A DNA stretch of 44,839 nt from Bryobacterales bacterium. GTDB taxonomy: Bacteria > Acidobacteriota > Terriglobia > Bryobacterales > Bryobacteraceae. Below are positions 16,596 to 24,226 of the stretch, piece by piece. The notes under the pieces are model-generated. The model saw nothing but the letters and a program-made list of their open reading frames with translations. It was not told the origin of the DNA and did not search any database. Location: NCBI GenBank assembly GCA_003136575.1, contig PLEX01000240.1, forward strand, positions 18,250 through 63,088. The letters are read 5' to 3'. The first letter of the stretch is position 1; every line of letters starts with the position of its first letter. The translations under genes were made by a program, and so were the position numbers.

Positions 16596-19454
16596 ATGAA
16601 CGCATTCCCTGGCAAGACAACCGATCCTCCCGGCGTTTCTTCCCCGGACAAGGACCTCACCGGGCGGGCGTTTTGGTTCGCCGTCGCCGTAACGGTCCTC
16701 GTATTCGCTGCGGGAGTTTATGCGCCCAATTTTATCGTCGATTCGTGGTCTTACGTTGAATTATCGAAGACCGTTTTCCACGATTTCTTCCGTTTCAGCA
16801 CGCTTCGGCAGTTCGAAAGCACTTCGCCATACAGCAATTCCTTCCCGCCACTCTGGCCGGTGCTGCTCGCACTGGCCGGGAAGGTGCTGAATCTCGGGAT
16901 CTTTAACGGTTATCTGCTGAATCTGCTCATTTGCATCGCCCTGCTGGCGGTGTTGATGCGCCTGTTCCGAAACATCGGTTTTCCCGGCTGGCTCGGTGCG
17001 GTCTGCTATCTGGCGATTCTCGGCTTCACTCCTTTCCTTGGCGATGCGTTGGCGGCAAAAACACATGCGCTGTCGCTCGCGCTTCTGACCGGTACCCTGG
17101 CCATTCTGTTCGGCGCGCGGCTAACCCATGCCCGCGTTGCGCTGGCCGGGATGCTCATGGGCCTCGGCTGCCTGACCCGGTTCGATGCGATGCCTACCGC
17201 ATGTTTCCTCGGTCTCCTCTTCGCGGCGCGAACCGCCACACCGGATGAGCCATGGCGCAGGCGGGCGATAACAGCTGCGGTGTATTTCGCAGCGTTTGCG
17301 GTCGTGCTGTCTCCGTGGGTCGCATACGGAATGAAGCATTTCGGCAAGCCATTTCCCAGCGACAACGTGCGACAGGCGACGCGAGCCGTGGGAGGCAACG
17401 TCCTCGATTACTTCGAGAAGCCACCGCCTTCGGACCTTGCGCGGAATCCGCGGAAATGGATTGCCGGTCTGATCTCCGTCAAGGCAAGAAAAGTCGCGTC
17501 CAGCTTCGTGAGAACGTCAGCCGCCTCGGCTCTGCCGGTGCTGCTGGTGTTCGTGCTTGCGGTGTGGGGCGCGGTTCGCCGACGGCCGCGGTTGCCCGTC
17601 CCCGCAGCCTGGTTCGACGTTCTCGCATTGATCCTGATTCCGATCGTTCTCCTGCCGACGATTCTTGCCGGTTATGAGGATAGCCGGTATTTTGCGACGC
17701 CCGCTCTCTTCCTGTTTGCGATCCTGCTCGGCGCTCTGTTTGCGTTTGATCCGGGAGGATGGAAAACCCGGCGCGCGGCGATGCTGCTTGCGGCGTTTAC
17801 TCTGCCGCTGGTTCCGGCGGTTGTGAACCCGCTGCGATCACACCGGGGCGGTTTGTTTTCGCCGGCCGAAGCAAAAGATCTGATATCTGCGACGCCGGAA
17901 ATGCTACGCGTCGCCGCCGCAGTTCAGAGTGACGCAGGCGGCCAGCCGCATCGGCTGATTCTCTCGCTCGACGAACTGGCTACTGCCAGATATGGCGCAC
18001 TGACAGGCGATTCCGTGACCGTAATGCCGCGATTGAGCGGACACAGTTTTACATCCTTCGCCCGCGACTGGCACGTAACCCACGTCTACGACCCGCCGAC
18101 GAAAGCCACGCCGTGGGCTTCGCGGCTGATCGTGGACCCCGTCGAAATCATGCAAGTGATCGAAGCACCCGGCGTCCGGCTGATTCCGCTGGAACTGCCT
18201 GGCTTGTACAGGATCCAGTTCGTGCCGGTAGGGCAGTTGCCTGCCGCAAGTCCATCGGGCGCGGCGCAAATTGGCAAAGACTACTGGCTGTACGCGGGCA
18301 CTGTCACTTCGCACGGCGGCAAGGGGATTTACCTTTTCAAGTTTCATTCGGGCAGCGGTAAAACGGAGGCCGCGGGCCTGGCGGCGGGGCGTATCTGGCA
18401 GGCGAACAGCGACGCCACTGCCAGCAGCGCACCGCGGATTTTCGCGCAGATCCGGACAGGATGGCCGAGCCTGAAAACGATGATTAAAGGCGTGTTCGAC
18501 ACGTCTTTGATCGCGCCACATCCCAACGGCCGTTTTCTTTATTCCGCCAACAGCGACGTAAACACTGTCGACGCGTTTCGTTACAACGCGGCGAACGGAA
18601 AGCTGACAATAATGGGCGCGGAACCCTCGGGCGGTGAAGACCCGGTTTTCGTCACCGTCGATCATTCCGGCGGGAATCTGCTCGTCGCCAACTACAGCGG
18701 CGTCATTTCAGTTTTGCCGATCGACGGCTCGGGGAAGTTGGGCCGTGCCACGAGCGTGATACGGCCGGGAGCCGGCGAGCGCCAGCGGGCGCGCCCGCAT
18801 TCGATTACCATGTCCCCCGATAATCGGTTCGCGCTTTCCGCGGATACCGGACTCGATGAAGTTGCCGTCTACAGATTCGATGCCGCCACCGGACGGCTCG
18901 CGGCCAACGATCCGCCGTACGGGAAGGTCGGGCCGGGCACGGGACCGCGGCATTTTGTTTTTCATCCGAACGGCGTCTTCGGCTATGCGGTGGGCGAGAG
19001 CGGATCGTGCGTGGTGGCGATGCGGTGGGATGCACAATCCGGCGCGCTGACTGCCATTCAGACTGTGAGCACGCTTCCCGCGGATTTTTACGGGCAAAGC
19101 GGAGGTGGCGACGTGATCGTGCATCCGAGCGGGCGGTTCCTCTATGCTTCCAACCGGGGACACGACAGCATCGCGGTTTTTGCGATCGATCCGGCAAATG
19201 GAACGTTGACGCCCGTCCGGATCGAATCGAGCGGCGGGAAGCGGCCGATCAATCTGCTGATCGATCCGACGGGAAGTTTCCTGTTTGCTGCAAACGTTTA
19301 TCTCGGGTCAAGCGCGACCGGCGGCGGCGATGCGGCCGGAAGCAATTTAGCGGAGTTTCGCATCGACCGGGAGACCGGGCGACTTACGCCGGTGGGGACG
19401 TTGAGCGTGCCGTTTCCCATTGCGTTGGCGATCATGCCTATCCCGACGGAGTAA
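16596..19454 (+). CDS. GT-C-like membrane protein fused to a lactonase-type beta-propeller
   Basis: A 952-residue protein in one uninterrupted frame. I chose ATG 16596 over a TTG at 16566; neither has a clear ribosome site. Residues ~25-410 contain about ten membrane helices, with an acidic first loop ('NFIVDSWSYVELSKTVF') as in GT-C glycosyltransferases and DUF2029-like proteins. Residues ~410-555 are a soluble tail. From ~560 it becomes a seven-bladed propeller of the 6-phosphogluconolactonase (Pgl/YbhE) family: 'YWLYAGTVTSHGGKGIYLF', then repeated 'HPNGRFLYSAN', 'SPDNRFALSADTG', 'HPSGRFLYASNRG' and 'DPTGSFLFAAN' blades. Blade 1 carries a ~40-residue insertion. Free-standing lactonases are usual, so the fusion is odd. 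It may be a real two-domain surface enzyme. Confidence 0.8.
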   Translation: MNAFPGKTTDPPGVSSPDKDLTGRAFWFAVAVTVLVFAAGVYAPNFIVDSWSYVELSKTVFHDFFRFSTLRQFESTSPYSNSFPPLWPVLLALAGKVLNLGIFNGYLLNLLICIALLAVLMRLFRNIGFPGWLGAVCYLAILGFTPFLGDALAAKTHALSLALLTGTLAILFGARLTHARVALAGMLMGLGCLTRFDAMPTACFLGLLFAARTATPDEPWRRRAITAAVYFAAFAVVLSPWVAYGMKHFGKPFPSDNVRQATRAVGGNVLDYFEKPPPSDLARNPRKWIAGLISVKARKVASSFVRTSAASALPVLLVFVLAVWGAVRRRPRLPVPAAWFDVLALILIPIVLLPTILAGYEDSRYFATPALFLFAILLGALFAFDPGGWKTRRAAMLLAAFTLPLVPAVVNPLRSHRGGLFSPAEAKDLISATPEMLRVAAAVQSDAGGQPHRLILSLDELATARYGALTGDSVTVMPRLSGHSFTSFARDWHVTHVYDPPTKATPWASRLIVDPVEIMQVIEAPGVRLIPLELPGLYRIQFVPVGQLPAASPSGAAQIGKDYWLYAGTVTSHGGKGIYLFKFHSGSGKTEAAGLAAGRIWQANSDATASSAPRIFAQIRTGWPSLKTMIKGVFDTSLIAPHPNGRFLYSANSDVNTVDAFRYNAANGKLTIMGAEPSGGEDPVFVTVDHSGGNLLVANYSGVISVLPIDGSGKLGRATSVIRPGAGERQRARPHSITMSPDNRFALSADTGLDEVAVYRFDAATGRLAANDPPYGKVGPGTGPRHFVFHPNGVFGYAVGESGSCVVAMRWDAQSGALTAIQTVSTLPADFYGQSGGGDVIVHPSGRFLYASNRGHDSIAVFAIDPANGTLTPVRIESSGGKRPINLLIDPTGSFLFAANVYLGSSATGGGDAAGSNLAEFRIDRETGRLTPVGTLSVPFPIALAIMPIPTE

Positions 19455-20174
19455 GGGGCTTCCGGCACCCGGCGGCAGCGAAGAGCGCCCGGGGGGGCCC
19501 ACCTTCCCTTGCGGTGTTGTAACGGGGTTGGAAGCTCCTGCGATATGGAAAGACGCGCATCGCGAAGTCGGTCTGCCAACTGTTGCTAGTCCCGAGTGGG
19601 ATCGCGACCGAGCCGACCCGGTGCGTGCCCTGATCGCGAATGGTGACACGAAGCAGCGCGGCTCCCTTGGCCAAAGTGCCGGATCATGTCGGGCCCGGTT
19701 GTCATCGAAGGAACGGGGATCGTTTCCTGAACCTTCGCCAACCGCTTTCCGGAATCGTCGGTTCGATGAAGGCTTCGTCGAGCGGGACCGGGTGATCCCT
19801 GTTGTGCCGACTGTAGCGGGATCGAGGGCGAGAGACATGCGTAACTGAGCACCGGCCTTCGCGATTGGTGCGTCAATGCCCTGCCTGATTCTCCGATGCA
19901 CTGTAGAGGAACTGCTGTAGCGCAGACCCAGCTTCGGTTTCGCAGACACCCTTCACGCTGAGCATGTCCACCTTACTGTCCAGCTCGGAATCCTGAACGT
20001 AAGAAACCCTTCTCATGGGCATGGCGTGACTCGTCGACAGCGCGCAGGAGAGCGTCGCTGAGAACATGGCTGAGGTCCGTTCGACAGAAGCCATAGGTTT
20101 GTCCCGCCTGCGGGCCATACTCTTCTGGTAGGCGTCGGCCTTGCCACCGCTGAATGCCTGGCCGCCCGTGGTAG
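19455..20174. other. Gene-poor region with decayed coding sequence
   Basis: No intact gene is supported. On the minus strand between ~19440 and 19830, protein-like pieces are spread over different frames ('PVPLDEAFIEPTIPESGWR', 'ETIPVPSMTTGPDMIRHFG', 'LLRVTIRDQGTHRVGSVAIP'), as expected of a frameshifted old gene. A minus-strand frame at 19873-20118 (81 codons) is open but has no recognisable family and no good ribosome site. Confidence 0.4.
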
Positions 20175-20549
20175 CCGGGGGAGACTGTCACGGCGCAGCG
20201 TATATCGACGCATGGGGTCGCGGTGGTATACGCCCCGGTGAGCATTACAGATGAGAGCGTGAGGCCTGTGGGTTTCGGAGTCGCGCCTCTTTATGTCGCG
20301 CCAGCTGCGGAAGGAAAAGCTAAACTCGCAAACGCCGTCGCCGGGCAGAACGTCTTGATAGAGATCGGATTTGCGCTGGCCTGAACCCCAGCCGAACCGT
20401 TTTTGATTCAGATGGGCGACGTGCGCCCCGCTTCCGAACTCTCGGGCCTGAATTACCTCACATTCGACGGTTCGCCAAAGGCAAGACACAAGTTGGTGGA
20501 GCTATTGAGGAACGCTGAGCGTGTAGACCTGCGGCATGCATGCGTGTAG
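20175..20549 (+). pseudogene. TIR-like nucleotide-binding protein remnant with in-frame stop
   Basis: One frame reads 'GVAVVYAPVSI', then 'AVAGQNVLIEIGFALA', a TGA at 20382-20384, and continues in the same frame with 'PAEPFLIQMGDVRPASELSG' and 'LNYLTFDGSPKARHKLVELL' to a TAG at 20547. 'QNVLIEIGFALA...' followed by a '(D)LSGLNYLTFDG' strand is the signature of predicted TIR-like nucleotide-binding proteins (TIR_2 / CD-NTase-associated Cap12-like group), where the Glu of 'IEIG' corresponds to the conserved Glu. No start codon or N-terminal half is present. The match is by pattern only. Confidence 0.5.
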
Positions 20550-20637
20550 TATCGCGCGCGATTTCACCATGACGGGCCTCTTTCTCCCGGTGGCGCAGCC
20601 GCAGTCAGTTCCGGGCTTGTTTTAACCGGGTCCCATG

Positions 20638-22464
20638 CTACGCCGCTCCCCGATCCTCCGTCCAATCGACATTCTGAAGCTCGTGTAGTCGGTGGTAAAT
20701 GCCACCCTGCTCCATCAATTCCTCGTGCGCGCCAATCTCCGCGATGCAGCCCTGATCCATCACCACGATCTTGTCCGCGCGGCGGATGGTCGAAATACGG
20801 TGTGCGATCACGATGACCGTGCGGCCGGTCATCAGGTTCCCCAACGCCTTCTGCACCAGCATCTCGGATTCCGTATCCAGGTGCGATGTCGCCTCGTCCA
20901 GAATCAGGATCGGCGTGTTGCGGTAGAGCGCGCGGGCAATGGCCAGCCGCTGCCTCTGGCCACCGGAAAGCTTCACGCCGCGATCGCCGATGACCGTTGC
21001 GTAGCCTCGCTGCATCTCTTCGATGAACTCGTGCGCATGAGCCGCCCGCGCCGCCGCAATCACGCGCGTCTGGTCGATTCTCTCGTATCCGTAGGCGATG
21101 TTCTTCGCCACCGTATCGTTAAATAAAAAAGTCTCCTGCGCAACCAAACTGATCTGGCTCCGCAGCGATTCGAGCGTCAGGTCGCGAACGTCCATGCCAT
21201 CGATCTTCACCGCGCCGCCCGACACATCCAGAAAACGCGGCAACAGGCCGACCAGAGTTGTCTTTCCGGCGCCGCTCGACCCGACCAGCGCTACGATTTC
21301 TCCCGCGCGGATCTCGAGAGAAACGTCGTCGATCTGCAACCCTGCGGCGGTCGGATAACGGAACGAAACATGGTCGAAAACCACGCTTTCCCGAAACCTT
21401 TCCAGCTTGCGCGCGCCCTTACGCCGGACGATTTCTTCGGGCTGATCGAGATACGCGAAGACCTTTTCCGATGCGCCCATGGCCTGCTGGAAAATGCTGT
21501 AGAGATTCGTGAGGCGCTTGACCGGCTCGTACAGAAAAAGCAGCGCCGCGAGAAAACTCATGAAGTCTTCCGCCGTCAGCGCATGGTTCTTGATTTCCTG
21601 GCGCGCGAACCAGAGAAGGCCGACCACTGTAACCGCGCCCATCAATTCGATAAACGGCGAAGGAATGCCCTGCAGCAGAACTTTGCGGATGTTCGCCTTC
21701 ATCAGCCTGGAGGCGGCGGCGCGGAATCGCTTGCTTTCATAACGCTCGGCGCCGAACGCTTTCACCACCTGCTGGCCGGAGATGGCCTCCTGCAATACGT
21801 GATTCAGATCTCCCACCGCGTCCTGCGTGCTGCGGCTGGAGCGGCGAATCTTTCGCCCCAGTTTCGCGGTTGGCAGCAGAACGAACGGAAACAGAGTCAC
21901 GCTGAACAGAGACAGACGCCAGTCGGTGCCGACCATGACGATCAGCAGCCCCATCGCGGAAAAGCTCTGCCGCAGGATATCGGCAAACATGTCGGAGCAG
22001 GCCGTCTGGACGCGCTCGATATCGTTCATTACCGACGACATCAGTTGGCCGGTCGACGTGGCCGCGAAGAACCCGGCACCGTGCCGCAGCAGCTTGTCGA
22101 AAACCTGATTCCGCAGATCGGTGATGGCGGAAAGGCCGACAAAGTTCGTGACGTAATCGCCAAGATAGTCGCAGATGCCGCGAATCAGAAACACGGCAAG
22201 CATGGAGATGGCGAAGATGGTGAAGATGTTGTGAATCGCGGGCGGGAAGAACTGCTCCAGATAAATGTCGCGGTGGATCAGCGGAATCGTGAAGATCTTC
22301 TCCGGCGTGACGTTTTCCGGGCGGAGTACGCGATTCAGCACGGGCTTGATGAGCAGCGTGCGCGCGGCCGTCATCAGCCCCATGATCGCCATGAGGATCA
22401 CGGACAGCGCCATCAGGTACCAGTAGCGGCGGGAGTAACTGGCGAGGCGAAGTACGTCCTTCAT
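20638..22464 (-). CDS. msbA: MsbA-like lipid A/lipid exporter ABC transporter
   Basis: A 608-residue half-transporter: six membrane helices in residues ~1-325, then an ABC ATPase. Walker A GSSGAGKT (395-402), the Q-loop in 'SLVAQETFLFN', the signature LSGGQ (499-503), Walker B ILILDEA (519-525) and the switch His in IAHR (555) are all intact. Length and domain order match MsbA, the inner-membrane flippase for lipid A-core. The context supports this: it is the last gene after a GT9 (heptosyltransferase-type) gene with a 4-nt overlap and a Trm112-like gene. In E. coli, msbA also neighbours a Trm112-like gene (ycaR). A generic lipid exporter remains possible. Confidence 0.9.
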   Translation of the reverse strand: MKDVLRLASYSRRYWYLMALSVILMAIMGLMTAARTLLIKPVLNRVLRPENVTPEKIFTIPLIHRDIYLEQFFPPAIHNIFTIFAISMLAVFLIRGICDYLGDYVTNFVGLSAITDLRNQVFDKLLRHGAGFFAATSTGQLMSSVMNDIERVQTACSDMFADILRQSFSAMGLLIVMVGTDWRLSLFSVTLFPFVLLPTAKLGRKIRRSSRSTQDAVGDLNHVLQEAISGQQVVKAFGAERYESKRFRAAASRLMKANIRKVLLQGIPSPFIELMGAVTVVGLLWFARQEIKNHALTAEDFMSFLAALLFLYEPVKRLTNLYSIFQQAMGASEKVFAYLDQPEEIVRRKGARKLERFRESVVFDHVSFRYPTAAGLQIDDVSLEIRAGEIVALVGSSGAGKTTLVGLLPRFLDVSGGAVKIDGMDVRDLTLESLRSQISLVAQETFLFNDTVAKNIAYGYERIDQTRVIAAARAAHAHEFIEEMQRGYATVIGDRGVKLSGGQRQRLAIARALYRNTPILILDEATSHLDTESEMLVQKALGNLMTGRTVIVIAHRISTIRRADKIVVMDQGCIAEIGAHEELMEQGGIYHRLHELQNVDWTEDRGAA

Positions 22465-23432
22465 CGGTGCGCCTCATGCACGGAATGGACGCGCTCGATG
22501 GCGCGAAGCACGTCGGCTACCGCGATATCCTCTATCGCACCCGTGGATTTCAGCACCTTTCCGACGGTGCGCCAGGGCGACCATATCTCGGCGTCCGACG
22601 GGCCGAAGAGCACGACCATGGGCAAGCCGAACGCCGCAGCCACATGGGCCGGGCCGGAATCGTTGCCGACGAACAGCGAGGCGTCGCGCATCAGCTGTGC
22701 AACCTCGGCGAGCGGCGCGCCAACGACAGTGCGCCAGTCAGGAAACGGAGTAAGGTCGTCGTCTGGGCCGCCGACGAAAACCGGTTCCAGATGTATCGAG
22801 TCCCTTATAAACTTCGCAGCCTCAATGAACGATGCCGCAGGCCAGGTTTTCTCCGCAGTGGCGGCCATTGGATGGATCACCGCGTACGGACCCTCGGGTG
22901 CACGAGGCGAACGTCCCGGGGGGGCCGGCACGAAGGCGCGCGGAATCCACGTCCTCTCGACGCCAAGGTAGAACATCGCCGACGCCATGTGCTCGGCCGT
23001 GTGAACGCGCCTTGTGATATCCAGAGTCTCCTGCGCGGTCGGGATCGGCGTGTTGTACGCGAAAGCCGGCCGAAAGATATCGAAGCCCGCGCGATATTTC
23101 GCGCCCGAGAGCAATGTGAGGCGGGCGCTGCGGGTTCCGCCGTGCAGATTGACGCAAAGGTCCGGCGCGAAGGCGCGCACGGCGCGTACTGTGGGCGGAA
23201 GAACCTCAGCAATCGCCGGATTTCCCCGGAATACGTCGGCAAACCGGTCTTCCACAACGACGCCGATCCGAAGATCCGGGCGGGCATGGTTCAGAATGCC
23301 GATGGCCGGCGTGGAGAGAACGCAATCTCCCAGCGAGCGCAGCCGAACGATCGCCACGCGGCCATTCACCGGAAGTTGTTCGAGGATATTGGTCTGAGCC
23401 GGCACGCGCAACCGTGATTCGGCCGGTCTCAA
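22461..23432 (-). CDS. Glycosyltransferase family 9 (LPS heptosyltransferase-like)
   Basis: A 323-residue cytoplasmic GT-B enzyme. It begins with 'VAIVRLRSLGDCVLSTPAI', the family-9 N-terminal motif. The C-terminal domain has 'NDSGPAHVAAAFGLPMVVLFGPSD' (quoted by its ends N-D-S-G-P and F-G-P-S-D), the donor-site signature of WaaC/WaaF/WaaQ-type ADP-heptosyltransferases. A TTG start overlaps the stop of the upstream Trm112-like gene by 4 nt (TTGA), which suggests coupling; GTG codons 9 or 21 residues in are alternatives. Its role is probably addition of a core sugar to lipooligosaccharide before export by the adjacent MsbA. The exact sugar is not readable. Confidence 0.87.
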   Translation of the reverse strand: MRPAESRLRVPAQTNILEQLPVNGRVAIVRLRSLGDCVLSTPAIGILNHARPDLRIGVVVEDRFADVFRGNPAIAEVLPPTVRAVRAFAPDLCVNLHGGTRSARLTLLSGAKYRAGFDIFRPAFAYNTPIPTAQETLDITRRVHTAEHMASAMFYLGVERTWIPRAFVPAPPGRSPRAPEGPYAVIHPMAATAEKTWPAASFIEAAKFIRDSIHLEPVFVGGPDDDLTPFPDWRTVVGAPLAEVAQLMRDASLFVGNDSGPAHVAAAFGLPMVVLFGPSDAEIWSPWRTVGKVLKSTGAIEDIAVADVLRAIERVHSVHEAHR

Positions 23433-23599
23433 TTCTCAACGACGGCTTCGTCGATGAGCATGACCGGAATATCGTCCCGCACCGGGTAGACGCGATGGCA
23501 GGAAACGCAGCGAAGGCCGCTTCCATCGGGCTTCAGTTCAACTTTAGCCCGGCAGGCCGGGCAAATCAGAATCTCGAGCAGATCGGCGCTGATAGCCAT
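23429..23599 (-). CDS. Trm112-like / UPF0434 small zinc-binding protein
   Basis: A 56-residue protein. It reads MAISADLLEILICPACR..., with Cys pairs at 13/16 (CPAC) and 31/34 (CVSC) and the ending 'YPVRDDIPVMLIDEA', the full signature of the Trm112/UPF0434 (YcaR) family. Trm112-type proteins bind zinc and activate partner methyltransferases in eukaryotes; the bacterial role is less clear. It heads a three-gene operon with the GT9 and MsbA genes through 4-nt overlaps, echoing E. coli msbA-lpxK-ycaR-kdsB. Confidence 0.88.
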   Translation of the reverse strand: MAISADLLEILICPACRAKVELKPDGSGLRCVSCHRVYPVRDDIPVMLIDEAVVEN

Positions 23600-23748
23600 G
23601 TTGAAACCAGTCTAGCAGCGTGAGTCGCGGTGCGAAATGCTGCGTTGACACGCGGAATAGCGACGCGCGGGCCGTGGTCGGAAGCCAGCCCTCGGCGGTA
23701 CGCAGATCGACCTTGCTATCGTCTGCAGAACGTGCGAAATTGATCCTC

Positions 23749-24195
23749 ATGACGCAAACAATCTACGAAGCGGCGGGCGGACGCGAGGCGTTCCTGGGTC
23801 TTGCACGGGCGTGGCACGAACGATGCCTTGCCGATCCGATTGTGAGCCATGCGTTCTCGCATGGATTTCACCCCCGGCATTCCGAGCGCCTGGCTGCGTA
23901 CTGGGCCGAGGCGTTGGGCGGACCATCGGACTACACGGAATCCATGGGCGATCAATCCACAGTGCTTCGAATGCACTCGGGAAACGGTGAACACCTGGAA
24001 ATGGACGAGCGCGCAGAGAGCTGTTTCGCGCTTGCCCTCAACGATGCCCGTCTCCCGGACGATCCGAAGCTGCGAACCGCGCTCAAGGACTACTTTCACT
24101 GGGCGAACACGACAATGTCCGCCTACCCGAAATCGAAAGGCGACGTGCCGGCCGGACTACCGTTGGCGCGATGGTCCTGGGATGGGCCGGCGTGA
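23749..24195 (+). CDS. Group II truncated haemoglobin-like globin
   Basis: A 148-residue globin. The ATG at 23749 starts the family N-terminus 'TQTIYEAAGGREAFLGLARA'; the longer upstream frame is not protein-like. Recognisable blocks are 'ADPIVSHAFSHGFHPRHSERLAAYW', split here as 'DPIVSHAFSHG' and 'HSERLAAYWAEALGG', then 'MHSGNGEHLEMDERA' (proximal-His region) and a C-terminal 'PAGLPLARWSWDG' tail typical of actinobacterial and acidobacterial members. Such globins bind O2, NO or CO and may detoxify NO or support respiration. It is divergent from the envelope operon and convergent with the M13 peptidase. Confidence 0.85.
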   Translation: MTQTIYEAAGGREAFLGLARAWHERCLADPIVSHAFSHGFHPRHSERLAAYWAEALGGPSDYTESMGDQSTVLRMHSGNGEHLEMDERAESCFALALNDARLPDDPKLRTALKDYFHWANTTMSAYPKSKGDVPAGLPLARWSWDGPA

Positions 24196-24226
24196 ACGGT
24201 CAGTTCGGCTTAATCCGCCGCCGCTG

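Noticed and set aside
21370..22971. 533-codon plus-strand frame opposite msbA and the GT9 gene
   Set aside because: It spans two real genes on the other strand and has no recognisable family; GC-rich codon bias produces such frames.
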